From: Immersiella caudata
Lineage: Eukaryota; Ascomycota; Sordariomycetes; Sordariales; Lasiosphaeriaceae
NCBI GenBank assembly: GCA_030512335.1
Contig: JAULSU010000001.1
Coordinates: 6,882,001-6,946,000, forward strand
Direction: 5' to 3'
DNA: 64,000 nt
The position numbers and the translations under genes were made by a program. The notes under the pieces were generated by a model, which was not told the DNA's origin, did no database searches, and saw nothing but the letters and a program-made list of their open reading frames with translations. Shown piece by piece: positions 30,373 through 41,758 of the stretch (the first letter of the stretch is position 1; every line of letters begins with the position of its first letter).

Positions 30373-33114
30373 TCATAGCGCGTAGTTTTCCGCATGCAAA
30401 AAGATCTCCTCCAGCATATCATCACCCCAAATCTCGGCCTGGAGCGCGGCAACGGTGTTCGCTACACCAACACGCATTGCCGGTGGACCGCAGACAAAGA
30501 CCGCCGTGCGTCTGCCAAGCACGCCGCGGCCGTCGGGCCCGCCGGTAGCCCACTCCTTGAGCATGTAACCAAGATCGGGACGGCCGTACTCGACGCTCCA
30601 CCCGCCATCAATCTCATGGGGGACTGGGAAGGCGAAGCGCATGAGGGAGCGCTGGAACTCAGTTGGAGTGCCGGGGAAGCCGAAGTCGAAGCCCGATGGT
30701 GGACCAAACGTGCTTGTAGGTCGCGGCTTGCTTTGCACGCCGCCAACGTCGGTACGAAGGTGTGCGAGTTCTGGTGGGCGAATGGCAGCGGGCTCTGTAG
30801 AAGGACCGCTTTGTTCCTGGTCGGTACGTCCTTCTTCGCTGCGACCGCTGCTGACACCGCTGGGCCGGCCTTCTGTGTCGCTGGCGCCGGGAATGCCGAG
30901 GAGCTGGCTGTACCTTTGGCGGCCGGCGGGAGGGGCGTAGTTGAAGTGTGGTGCCTGCTCAGGCCGGGGTGCGATGGGTGGGAAGTGGAACTCGCCGTCC
31001 TTCTTCTTCTCGGCTCTGTGCTCGCTTCCGGAGGAGATGCTGCCGGGATTCTTCGACTCGCTGTCGCGGCCTTCAAGCCTCCGGAGCGTTTCTTCTGCGA
31101 CCGACGTCTTGCTCTTCGGCGGCTGAGGTGGCAGGGGCCCTGGTGGCGGACCCGGTGGCGGAGGAGGGAGATTGTGAGGTTGAAGATACTTCTGCTGTGG
31201 GAGGGCGGTGATGCGGTCCTCGTCTTCGGCGCGCAGCTCGCGCTCTCGCTCGGGATCGCCTTGAGCCTCGGCCATAATAAGCGCGCTGTTGCGCTTGCTA
31301 GCGATGCCAGCCACGAAACCGTCCAGCTTATCATGGAACAGGTTGCTCAGGGGTCTTGGTGCGCGGCCATGGGCAGCACCGACAGCCGGGGGTTGGCGCA
31401 CTGCCGCTGTGACAAAGAACTTGCAGGTAACGCTCTCTGGTGGCGCTGCCTCGCGGCAAATTCGGAGCTCCTCGCGGAACCAGTCCATCGCCTCCAGCCT
31501 CTTCAATGCCCAAACCACGACAATCTTCTTCGTGATGGCCTTTCCGTCGCGCATCCGCTTGATCAGGTTGAGTAGCTGAGACATCAGGGAGGTGATGCCG
31601 CTGCCTCCTGCGATCAAGATACACGTATCAAAGGCGGCCAGCTCACGGCGCATACCGCCATATGGCCCATCAAGAAATGCGCGATACGTATGGTACGGGC
31701 CCTTCTCGATGGCCGTCTCCAGAACCTTGCGAGTGAAGCCGCCGTATGGCTTGAAGACGAGGACGCAGTCGCGGTGGTTCTCGCCGTACTCCGAGGGGAA
31801 GTCCTCACTGCAGAGCGACGAGATAGTGAAGGGGTGGTTCTGGAACAGTGAAATGCCCGGCATTCGCAGGTACACATACTGGCCAGGTTTCCACCGCATT
31901 TGCGTGGGAATCGTAATCTTGATGGTATCTTCCGACATGATGTTGATGGCCGCCTCGTCGCCGATCATGAAGGCGTTGCGCCACGGCTTGATCCAGTTGA
32001 GATGGAAGAACCGCCACATGTTGCAAACGATGAGGATGCCGAAGGATGCACCCAGGTAGCCCCAGGACATCAAAAAGTTCTTGGTGTGCCAGAACAGCAC
32101 ACCCACATAAATCCAACCCACAGGGACGTGCAGCTTGATGAAAACTTCGTACGCCTTCCTCCGGATGATCGGGAGTGATCCAACGCAGAGCCAGCCCAGG
32201 GGGACGAGGCAAGCGATCCCGGAGCCGTAAATGATCCCACTGCCCTCAGGGAAGAGGACGTGGAAGATCTCCATACCGCCATCCTCCCAAACCGGTTGGA
32301 CGTAAAAGGGGATCGTATGGACCAGCGACATGAACAAGCATAGATACGAAATCCAGCGGTGGAAGACGTTCAGACGCTCAGGACCAATGCCGGTGATGAG
32401 GCTGAGCAGGTTAGCTTTTGTCGCCGTCGCAACGATCCAAGGCGTCATGGCAACCGCAATCATGCCGGCGCGGACGGCCAATGGCGGCGAGCCATATCGG
32501 ATACTTTGCCAGTAGAGCGGCTGCTGGAGGAAACAGAAGACGGTGACAAAGCAAAGGGCGATGAAGACGGAGAAGAGCACAGCAGCCGAGGCGAAGGTGA
32601 AGCGCCTCTTTTTGTATACGATATCAGGGATCGGTCGGTAGAAGACCCATCGGAAGAGGGCCAGCGTGTCGTTGACAAAGCCCACCGACGAGAAGTGGGC
32701 TTTGGGCTTAAAGTTCTTTTCCTCGGTCTGCTCCTCCGGGAAGAAGTGTCGTCGAGACTCGGCATTGGTCGCTCCGGTGGCGAGGGCGGCGGACCTGTCC
32801 CATTCCGGGTCCAAGCTGTATAGTTGCTTGAAGTGCTCCTCCATTTCCTGCTTGTAGATAGCCTGCCGGATCTTGTCCTGCCAGAAATGCCATATCCGCA
32901 TGAATGCTACCAGTCCTACCACGGCGATGGAGAAGTATGTCCATCCTAACCCGTACTTCCCTGCTTGCGTCCAAGGATCTACCGTGAGTGCCTGTACGAG
33001 CCCCGGCGGGCTGCTAGTTGTGAGGGGGATGAAGATGCGTTTTGCCAGTTCGCCCATTGTCCAAGAGGCGCCGTCGGCCGCGGAGCGTACCGCGAGTTGG
33101 GCGTATGAAGCCAT
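30373..33114 (-). CDS. Ferric reductase / NADPH oxidase-like flavocytochrome, large insert
   Basis: Single exon, 913 aa. Membrane part: an N-terminal helix (~58-76), then the ferric reductase domain. Paired heme-ligand histidines are in FHRWISYLCLFMSLVHTIPF (~252, 266) and FIKLHVPVGWIYVGVLFWH (~330, 344). FAD site HPFTISS is near residue 426, and the NAD(P)H site starts LIAGGSGITSLMSQL near 501. The NAD domain is then broken by about 240 residues (~580-820) of charged, Pro/Ser-rich sequence (including PPPPPGPPPGPLPPQPP) before resuming at GWSVEYGRPDL and closing with VFVCGPPAMRVGVA near 873. Expected role: transfer of electrons from NADPH across the membrane to Fe3+/Cu2+ or oxygen. No EF-hands are seen. 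The start is the first ATG in the frame (33114). Confidence 0.9.
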   Translation of the reverse strand: MASYAQLAVRSAADGASWTMGELAKRIFIPLTTSSPPGLVQALTVDPWTQAGKYGLGWTYFSIAVVGLVAFMRIWHFWQDKIRQAIYKQEMEEHFKQLYSLDPEWDRSAALATGATNAESRRHFFPEEQTEEKNFKPKAHFSSVGFVNDTLALFRWVFYRPIPDIVYKKRRFTFASAAVLFSVFIALCFVTVFCFLQQPLYWQSIRYGSPPLAVRAGMIAVAMTPWIVATATKANLLSLITGIGPERLNVFHRWISYLCLFMSLVHTIPFYVQPVWEDGGMEIFHVLFPEGSGIIYGSGIACLVPLGWLCVGSLPIIRRKAYEVFIKLHVPVGWIYVGVLFWHTKNFLMSWGYLGASFGILIVCNMWRFFHLNWIKPWRNAFMIGDEAAINIMSEDTIKITIPTQMRWKPGQYVYLRMPGISLFQNHPFTISSLCSEDFPSEYGENHRDCVLVFKPYGGFTRKVLETAIEKGPYHTYRAFLDGPYGGMRRELAAFDTCILIAGGSGITSLMSQLLNLIKRMRDGKAITKKIVVVWALKRLEAMDWFREELRICREAAPPESVTCKFFVTAAVRQPPAVGAAHGRAPRPLSNLFHDKLDGFVAGIASKRNSALIMAEAQGDPERERELRAEDEDRITALPQQKYLQPHNLPPPPPGPPPGPLPPQPPKSKTSVAEETLRRLEGRDSESKNPGSISSGSEHRAEKKKDGEFHFPPIAPRPEQAPHFNYAPPAGRQRYSQLLGIPGASDTEGRPSGVSSGRSEEGRTDQEQSGPSTEPAAIRPPELAHLRTDVGGVQSKPRPTSTFGPPSGFDFGFPGTPTEFQRSLMRFAFPVPHEIDGGWSVEYGRPDLGYMLKEWATGGPDGRGVLGRRTAVFVCGPPAMRVGVANTVAALQAEIWGDDMLEEIFLHAENYAL

Positions 33115-35902
33115 CTGAAGAGGCACCAAGTTGAAGCCGAATAACCAAGGGGAAGGTCGCGTGAGCCTCCGAAGTGAACAACAGGTCGGCCTCTGTTGAG
33201 GTGGGGAGCCGTCGAGCCGCAGAGGAATACCAGACCCCTCAATCAGGAATTAGAGAGCGTATGAGGGAGGCAGCATGGCCACGGGCAAGGAAGGAATGAA
33301 GGGACGGAGGCGGAGAGGCGATCACGAGGAAAAGGAGGTCGGGTCCCGGGGACGATGGGGGCGCTTCGGAGGGGCCGTGGATATAAGGTAAGGAGGTATG
33401 GAGGAGGGGGGGCAGAGAGTCGCCTCCGAGGTGAGAGATGCGCCGTGATGCGGCGCCTGTCACGCTCGACGTCAACAGCCGCTGAACGGTCGATAAAGGG
33501 AACCGCTTTGTCGGGATATGGGCGGCGACGCGAAATTGAGGCGTCACCTTGGTTTCCCCTAATCCGTTCTCGTCGCCAGCTACTACCTGTGCGGCGAGTA
33601 GGTCGATCGAGAAAGTCGGGGAGCGCCGACCTCAGGCTGACCAGTCAATCAAGCGATGGGGCAGACTTGGTAGCCGGGAGCTCGGGTGAAGATGCGGACG
33701 GCACACCTCTCAGCGGTTGCGCGGACTTTAATATTGGCTGTTGAGGATGGTGTAGGGATGCCCGCCGCTGCTGCACGCATGCATGTCACACCCACACCCG
33801 CCGACTCTCGTGCTGAGAACAGACAGGGCAGCACACAGTCCGCCGCTCTCGGTACTCGCAGGGTCCGTCCGTGGCAGTCTGCAGCGCGGGCGCTATGTAG
33901 GTCTGGGTCTTCAAGGTGGGAGGGGCTGGTAAGTATCTCAGTATCCCACCCGCAGTCTCGGCAGCGCGGTCGATGTCCCGTCCCCCGTCTGCCGTCGAAG
34001 AAGATGGTTGCCGTCGGCACTGTGGGCAGCGGTCTGTTTCTGTTTTACACAAACAACCAGCAGCCGCTCGAGACAGCTCCCGCAGCTCGTAACGTGCGCG
34101 GATGCAGGTTCGACGCTGTGACCGAGAAGGGCGACTTTTGAACCACCGTCTGCCGTCGAGAGAAAGGAAAGGCAGGCCGCGGCGGACGAGTCGGCGGACG
34201 AGTCGGCGGCAGATGGGATGTGATGCGGCAACCACACTTGCTTCGGGCAGGCGCTCGTGACAACGCTGAGAGGGTGCGTAAGCGTCACAAGCGGCGACGA
34301 GAACAGAAAAGAGAAAAAGAGACAGCAGGCCAGTGTGATGGGCGACAGCGATGGGCGAACGGCTGACGGGGGTGGGGGGTGCGTCGAGGTCCCCCGGCAC
34401 CGTGCAAATGTGTGCCTTGCGCGACCACCCTGGCGGGCATCTCGGGCATCTCGATTGACGTCCCCCAGAATCCAAGGTTCTCCCCCACCACTGAGGGCTC
34501 ACAATGCCTCCCCCTCCACGCAGGGACCCTGGACGAGTTCGACATTTTGTCGACATGCGCCGGCCGCCATTGCAACCGTCTTGCGTGCAGCAGGTGCCCC
34601 ATTGAGCGACCGCCCCGCCGAGGGACACTGCTTTTGGCGGTGCGAGGGGGATCCCCCTTTCAGTCGGCCTCTTGAGAGTGACCACAATGCGTGGGAATCA
34701 TCATGCGCAGTCTTCAAAACGGTAATGATAGCGTACAAGTTGGGGGCCGCCCCGGAGCGTCTTCTCGAATTGCCATTGGAGAATGCCCGTGATGATCGGG
34801 TGCGAGCCCAGCGAATGGCCGACCAGAGAACTGCTTTCTAGGGGAAAGAGCTGGTCGACCTTGGGCGAACAGTGGGGAGCTTCGATGCGGGTGCCCTTGA
34901 TGTGGTTGGAGACAGGGGGTGGGCGGCAAGGGCCTCGTCCTCATTGGCTCCGGATGCTCGCCCGTGTTCACGGACTCGACGTGCGGAGTCGAAGACAACC
35001 GGCTTCGCTGTGCTGCACTCTGCGTCCTCGAAGCAAACATCAAGCAGCGTTCTGACAGTAGCGGACAGGTGCTAAGGCATGCGGCTTCCCGTTCAAGCCG
35101 TTTCGAGAAGCCTCATGCTGATGAGGGGAAGCCAGAGACACCGCTTCAAAAGTCCCACCACGCTGCATCTCTGCACCGCTAGGTCCCTGCGGGTGATTGC
35201 CCTGGAATCCAGGCTGCAACTTGAACAGCTTGAAGAGCATTGATAGGTTTGATGACGTGCAATAGCACCCAAAACTATTACACAGTCAGGGATTTTCAAT
35301 AATGCCAATGCTGGATAGCTTGGACTTCGGAGCATTTAGATGTTCATCTTATCGCTGCCGAACCGGGTCGCCCGCGCGCGCCTTTGCCGCTGGGCATTCC
35401 GATAGATTGATGCTTGATGCTGAGGCGAGCTCGCGAAGCGCCTGCCCAGCGCCAAAAACCAGCGCCGTCATCTTGGTGCTAAGCTAGGCACAAGCCCAAC
35501 GTGCAGAAGAGGCAACGACTCGCAAAAATACCAAACGAAGGAAAAGTAACATGCATCGTCGGTGGAGGGTACTGTTGGCTAAACCTGCTGTCTTTGGCAC
35601 GGATCCGCAATCGTGACGAAGCTCGGTCAAGCTCGTCGGGACGTCCCGGCCAATCTCACCGCGCCGGGGCGGCTGAGGCCAATTGCCGTCTAAACTCAGG
35701 GCCGCCAACAAAACGGTCATCATCACCACACCACCACCACGGCCGTCAACACGTGTGTAGGTGCTAAAAATTCTGACCGAAGGATTCGCACCCACGTCAA
35801 GATCTGACCTCGGAGAACCGATCTGGTTTTATCCAATTCGTTCCGGAAAGCCGCACTCTACTCGACTTATACCGGGATTTGACACGTCCCTTTTCGGTAT
35901 AT
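33115..35902. other. Long intergenic region
   Basis: 2.8 kb. It has the ferric reductase promoter and a short 12-bp tandem (CGGCGGACGAGT, about 2.5 copies from 34180). The longest open frame (33786-34685, minus) has no ATG start, is rich in Arg/Ser/Pro and matches nothing I know; I do not call it. Confidence 0.5.
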
Positions 35903-37383
35903 TTATTTCATCTTGAGCCCAAGCTCGCTGACGTCGGCACTCAACGGTCTGCCTTGCGCCATCTCCGCGACCACGACACCGGTTCCGAGACATAAGGAAA
36001 TGCCCCAGGGGCCGTGACCGGTCGCCACGTACACGCCTGTAGTAAACAAACGTCAGCTCAGCTTCATTAATTTTGGGGAGATTTTCCTGTCTCGCCAACA
36101 GCAAATCTCTCCGCCCCCCCAAAAAGCAGCAAGAATGAACTTACCACCATCAGCCCCCGGCCTCGTCGCCACCCCCGGCCCCAAATCGTCATCTCCCATT
36201 CTCCCCACGACCGGCAGTCCTTCTATCGTCACCGGCCGAAAGCACAACCCTTCCCTCACTATCTCAACCTCCTCTCCCAGCAAGCTCCTCGCTGCCTCTC
36301 TCACTTTTATCGCCGCTTCCTCCACAACCTTCGTCCTCCCCGTGCTTCCCACTGGCAACTCCGCCTCGCCGCCATTCAACCCACCTAACCAAACCTCACC
36401 TCCCACTCTCGAGAACATCTCCGCCGCAAACCCTTCCCCAGCCATACTAAACACCGCATGGCACCCTTCCCCTTCCTTCCCCTTCCACTTGCTCGTCCGA
36501 ACCACCACCGAATGCCCAGCCAAGCTCCCCACCTCCAGCTTCCTCCCCGAAAGCCTAAACAACCTCTTGAAGACCCTCCCTGACCATGCCCCCGCCGCAA
36601 TCACCACCCTTGTACACGGCAAATCTGTCTCGACCCCCGTCTCTGCCTCCACGATCCTCACACTCGACAGTTCCCCCCGTAAATCAGTACTCACAGACGT
36701 GACTGTAGCCGGGTGATGAACCCTAACCCCCCTCTTTCTACACTCCTCCACTATGTGAGATATCTGTCAGTTATTTCTCTTCAACGTGTATTTTAGGCAA
36801 CGCAATGTCTCAGGCGCGCCCAAGTCACGCTCGAGACAGCCGGAAAAAAAAGCCTTGATAACCACAACAGGAGATAAACGGTGGCAGAGGAAGACTCACG
36901 CAACCACCTGCACAGCATCAAGGGATCCAACTGCGCCGTTGTCCCCTCGGCACTAACCCTCTCAGTGTGGTCCCCTTCATGCCTCCTCAGCCACACCGGC
37001 GCATCCACGTCTCCCCTCTCATCGGGCGCAGCCTCAGCCCTACTACTGCCGTGCCTCAGCCAATCCGCTCCCCGCTCCTGTCCTACTTTCCTAGGAGCAG
37101 GCGAGTAGTTGATAGAAGTAGTAGGTGAATAATGCCATTTCTCCCTCCCGCCGTGGATAGCAGCAAGCTGCTTGTGGAGTTCAAAGCTTAACGCGCCGAG
37201 AGAGAGGACCTGCGGTTTAAACCAATCTTTGGCGAGAAATCCGCCGGCGTAGCCAGAGGCGGAGGAGAAGAGCTCGGGGGATGATTCCACGAGGTGAATG
37301 GTCGAGGGGGGTTGGTGGTCTGAAAGGTAATATGCAGTAGAGACGCCGATGATACCAGCTCCGATGATGACGGTGGAAGGCAT
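35903..37383 (-). CDS. TDA3: FAD-dependent oxidoreductase, DAO superfamily (TDA3-like)
   Basis: Model: complement(join(35903..36036, 36145..36750, 36900..37383)), 407 aa. The N-terminal Rossmann motif VIIGAGIIGVSTAYYLS binds FAD, followed by HLVESSPELFSSASGYAGGF. Later come VVIAAGAWSG, CFRPVTIEGLPVVGRMG and the C-terminal GVYVATGHGPWGISLCLGTG, the pattern of D-amino-acid-oxidase-type flavoproteins. Composition and order match yeast Tda3, linked to late endosome-Golgi trafficking; the substrate is unknown. The 149-nt and 108-nt introns are long for this window; joins (CRWL|LEEC and GADG|GVYV) keep motifs whole. It is divergent from the SDR gene, with 364 bp between the start codons. Confidence 0.85.
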
Positions 37384-37747
37384 GTTGGGGTTTGGATGAT
37401 GAACCTGCCCGTCCACTTGAGGTTTCGAGGCAAGAAAGGAACTTGTAGGGGAAATCTGAAGTGAGGTTTTACGTCAATGTATCAGCCAAAGTACTAGCCC
37501 CTCTGGGACGCCCTTCGAAGCTCATCCCGCGGTGGCGACATTGAATGGCCGTTGGGCTACCTGCTGCACTAGGTGGCTTGGTAACACTGGCAGTTCAGAA
37601 GGGCCGCCAAAGTTGCTGGAACCGCCCCACCTAGCCCACCCCAATGATGGCGGGGCACCGAATTTTTGAGCTCCGTACGAGAAACACCAAACGACCTCAG
37701 AAACACACTGCACCACAATTGACTGTCACACCATTGGAACTGCTCTG
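37384..37747. promoter_or_regulatory. Bidirectional promoter region, TDA3-like / SDR
   Basis: 364 bp between two divergent start codons. No specific factor site recognised. Confidence 0.5.
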
Positions 37748-38660
37748 ATGGCATCAAAAGCAGTCATTGTGACTGGCGCTAGCCGGGGCATTGGTTTGGC
37801 TGTTGCCAACTACCTGCTCAAACAATCGCACAAAGTTGTTCTCGTCTCAAGATCAATTGACCAGCTGCAAGACCTCAAAAATAAGTTCCCATCTCAGGTT
37901 GAATATCTAGCAGCAGACATGACTGCCTCAGATGTGTGTATGGACGTTCTGTATGGGCGAGGGCCACCTGGCTGATGGGTCACAGTCTGCTGCGAAGGTC
38001 ACAAGCCTTGCTATCAAGGCATTCGGCCAGCTCGATGGTGTTGTCATCAACCATGGTGTCCTCTCACCAATCACACGCCTTGAGCACGCCTCCATCGATG
38101 AGTGGAAGAAGCTCTACGATGTCAATCTCTTCAGCGCACTTGCCCTGGTAGGACCCTTTGGCCAGGATATGTGGGAGAGCCAGCGTTGACTGGTTTACAG
38201 CTCAAAGAGACGATTCCCTACCTGCGCGCCTCGAATGGCAGCGTGGTCTTCGTATCTTCAGGTGCAGCACTCAAAGGCTACACAGCCTGGGGTGCTTATG
38301 GTAGCTCCAAGGCCGCGTTGAACTCTCTGGCACAGCACCTTGCTGTCGAAGAGCCGAAAATAGCTTCGATAGCCATCGGCCCAGGTCGAGTCGACACCGA
38401 AATGCAGAAGGAGCTTCGCGAGAAGGGCTCCGGCACAATGTCAGAGTCAGACTATGCCGGCTTCAAAACAGCCTTCGAGGAGGGCAAGTTGAACAGACCC
38501 GAGTGGCCCGCGGGTGTCATCGCCCGACTTGCCCTAGGGACGAGGCCAGAGCTTTCCGGAAAGTATCTCAGGTACGATGATCCCGAGACGCGGCCGGGGC
38601 GATGCTGACCGTTATAGTTGGAACGCGGCAGAATTGTCTGATTACCAGGATGGTAAGTGA
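37748..38660 (+). CDS. Short-chain dehydrogenase/reductase
   Basis: Model: join(37748..37933, 37986..38147, 38201..38571, 38618..38660), 253 aa, classical SDR length. The NAD(P) motif TGASRGIG is at residues 9-16, NHGVLSP gives the structural Asn-x-Gly region, SSG the catalytic Ser and YGSSKAALN the catalytic Tyr-x-x-x-Lys; IAIGPGRVDTEM follows. Three introns (52, 53 and 46 nt). The last one creates the end GKYLSWNAAELSDYQDGK, the usual C-terminus of the yeast Irc24-like group; reading through it would end in an unrelated tail. Substrate unknown; small cytosolic carbonyl compounds are reduced by relatives. Confidence 0.9.
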
Positions 38661-40276
38661 AGGTTGGATCTATCAGTTGAATCGTCAGCGCTGGTCAAAA
38701 TAAGAGCTTCATTCAATGAAAGTGGAATAGAGGGCAAGTCAGCCGAAAGATGAAAAGGTTTTATATGAATCCACATTGGTGTTTCAGCATTAGCATGGAA
38801 TATAAAGAGGCTCATCATGTTGCCAGAATTTTGTGTTGCGTCTTCGAGCAAAGAGAAGCTTCCTACCTTCGAGAGCCAATGCGCTTTGATGTAGCTGGAA
38901 GTGAGTAACCCAGGTCGAATCAATCAGCCTGCCGCTCAGCAATGTTAGCTCCAGGAGCTGAACCAGGCATCCTTGTCAAATGTCAAGTCGCGACAAATCA
39001 GTTTTGGATATCCGTCATGGATTTTCGGTATTGGAATGAATAGTACAAATAAATAAAGCATCATGTGCGTCGCTTTCGGGAAGAGCTGGGAAGCAGGAGG
39101 CCGTACGTTAAACCCGCCTAGCAGCACAATGCTGTGAAACAGTTAGCGCGTGTTCAGAACACAGCATGAACGTGAAGGCGCGAATGTTTCGAGGTCGATC
39201 AGCGATGTCGTTTGGCTTAGACAGTGTCATTCACCAAATGTTCGGTCTGATTGGGGCGACACGAGTTGTTCATCATTTCGACCATGGGCGGTGCGCAGGA
39301 AGCGGCGAGGAGGCGGAGAAGTTGCTTACCATTTCAGGATATCACCATGAACAGCATGGGCGGAGAATGAAGCGCAGAAGGTTCTTGCGCCGAGACATTG
39401 TCGCAATGTCTGTTTGGGAAGAGAAGGAGGAGAAGGAAAGGAAGCGCATTTGGGAAGTTATAGAAAAGGCTTGTTTTTTTTTTCGGGGCTCGGAAGATCT
39501 TATCTTTTTGGTGGGGCCGCAAACACAGATAGCGTGGCTGACCCACAGTGCAACCGCCCCACCAAACGCCTTGTTTGATGCTTCGTCAGGTTCGTGCTCT
39601 TCATGCTGGGTGATATATGCTTTGTAGACCCATTGTTCCTGCCCGAACGGGCTGAGGTCCCTGAGGGAGTTGTTCAACTTGGCTTTCAAGTGGCACGGCC
39701 AACTGGTCTAAGGTGCGCGTGGTTGAGAGGCTTGAACAGACACGCATTTGGCAGAGCTATCAACCAGCCTGGCTGCGAGCAGACTATGTATCCCGTTCTC
39801 CTGAAATTCCGCCTTCCGACCTAGCAAGATCGCCGAGTCCACAGGGCTAAAACTCGACCATCCTCGAACAGCTGTATACTGGCAGCGGTGGGGCATGAGG
39901 CCGGTGTCCGATAGCGGGTCACGTGCAGCCAATGGAAGGGAGCAAAAATTGGGCTGCTTGAACCGACGCGGGACGTCAAGGATGAGTACAAAGGCAAGCA
40001 ACCAACCCCAAGTCAAAAAAGAGAGCCCTCGGTTCTCACTTCGACAATGCTTCTTCGCCTCGCCCAGATTTACAAACACCCCATCTCTCGAATACGGATA
40101 CTCTCAACCTGAGACTTGATCTGGATCCCTGCATTTTTCGCTTTTGGGGATTTATTGGCGGCCCAAATTCGACGCTGGGCTGAGCACGGTGCACCGAGTC
40201 CACTTATCGACTACTTACTCGACTTTTTGTTGACATCCAAGAGAGGCCTGACTCCCTTTTCCGGACAGACACCACT
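38661..40276. other. Intergenic
   Basis: 1.6 kb between the SDR and NC2-beta. Short frames only; a purine-rich stretch (39415-39460, GAGAAGGAGGAGAAGG) is notable but unexplained. Confidence 0.5.
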
Positions 40277-41283
40277 ATGTCGGATCATGAGTTCGGAGGT
40301 GAGCCCCCCCTGCGGCATTTGTCCAGTTTCTTGCGTCACAAGGCTTCTGGCTGCTACTCTGAATCGACACGTAACTGCCGACACCCGCCTGAGGTGAAAG
40401 TGTGCTGTGGCGTGCCTGTACCTACCCCCTATTCACACGTCCAAGTGGATCGCACAATACAAGCAAGCACAATGGGAGGAGAGAAACAAACTGGACTCTT
40501 CGCCTCGCATATAAGGTTCAGAGTCTCCCCTGTTATAGTCAAGTGACGCAGTAGAGAGAAGCGGCCTCCCTGGTTACACCACATACCCTTTTCAACTCTT
40601 ATCAGCAATCAGGCTTGCAACCGGTTGGCCCTCAAGCATGGCCCGCAAATTTCCCGCCAGTACTAGGTACTGGTGGGCACATGACAATCAGGCCGTCGAT
40701 GTCTCTGGTACAGACACGCCAAAACCTGAGGCTATCTTCATAGGTTGAGCGCATAGGCTAACTGCAGTCACAGGCAACGACGACCTCTCTTTACCCAAAG
40801 GTACACTCAATCACAATCTCAGCATTGATACTATTCACTTACATTGTTCTAGCTACGGTGCAGAAGATCGTCAGTGAGATCCTGCCCTCGTCAACGGGCA
40901 TAGCCTTCTCCAAAGAAGCTCGAGATCTGCTCATCGAGTGCTGCGTCGAGTTCATCACTCTTGTTTCCTCGGAGGCAAACGAGATTTCTGAGAAGGAGGC
41001 CAAGAAGACTATTGCATGCGACCACATCACCAAGGCCCTTGAGCAGCTAGGCTTCTCTGATTACGTGCCTGCCGTTTTGGAAGCCGCCGCTGAGCATAAA
41101 GAGGTTCAAAAAGTGAGCGACTCCCATAGCCCCGCTCCAATGCGCCCTTTCTAGGAGGTCGCTAACTCTCGGTAGGGACGTGAGAAGAAAGCAAACAAGT
41201 TTGAGCAGAGCGGCATGACATTGGAGGAACTCGAGCGACTGCAAGCAGAGCAGTTTGCGGCTGCGGCGGCGCGCCACACATAG
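40277..41283 (+). CDS. NCB2: Negative cofactor 2 beta (Dr1/NC2-beta), histone-fold protein
   Basis: Model: join(40277..40298, 40774..40800, 40853..41112, 41176..41283), 138 aa, the usual size. NC2-beta pairs with NC2-alpha through a histone fold and clamps TBP on promoters, blocking TFIIA/TFIIB entry or moving TBP. The joined N-terminus MSDHEFGGNDDLSLPKATVQ fits the family, followed by KIVSEILPSSTGIAFSKEAR, LLIECCVEFITLVSSEANEI, KKTIACDHITKALEQLGFSD and a C-terminus LEELERLQAEQF. Exons 1 and 2 are only 22 and 27 nt, and intron 1 is 475 nt, by far the longest here; intron sizes are otherwise 52 and 63. The branch region CTAACTGCAG sits close to its acceptor. Without the two micro-exons the protein lacks its start. 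Confidence 0.93.
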
Positions 41284-41758
41284 TTGCGTGGATTGCATGT
41301 GAGAGCCCTAGTGCTCCGCGAGTTGGCCTGTCTTTCTTTTATGCATTGGTTGGGCGTTGGGCCATGATAGCCTGGGAATGTTGCTATCGTTGAATATAGG
41401 GCGGGTCAAGGGGCGTGGTTATACGGATGCGATTCTCCTGCGTTGGCGGCGGTATTCTTCTGCTTCAATTGTTTTCCCTCAATGGTTCGAGTGCTGCAGC
41501 CGTTTAGTGCGAAATTGTAATCAAATGCCTACCACTCGTGAGGTCACCGTACCCCCAATTGACACATGACCTAGTAGCTTCAACCCAAGGTGATCGATGA
41601 CTGGCAGCAGTGAGCTTGGGTTCCGAAAATAATACAAGTTCTATAGTGGGCTGCCACTGCCTCTCCAAGCCAACCGACCTATTTACAGATGCCCCCCGCC
41701 CCCCCCACAATGCCTCTGATGCAAAGCTCGCGCCGTGTTTTCCACCGTAATCGAATCT
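41284..41758. other. Convergent 3' spacer
   Basis: 475 bp between convergent NC2-beta and the small mitochondrial gene. Nothing recognised. Confidence 0.5.

Noticed and set aside
30394..31575. 393-codon plus-strand frame
   Set aside because: Exact antisense of the ferric reductase gene, whose motifs are unambiguous on the minus strand; an artefact of high GC.
33786..34685. 300-codon minus-strand open frame
   Set aside because: Starts at GTG, not ATG; Arg/Ser/Pro/Cys-rich with no motif, in a GC-rich intergenic region with competing frames on both strands.
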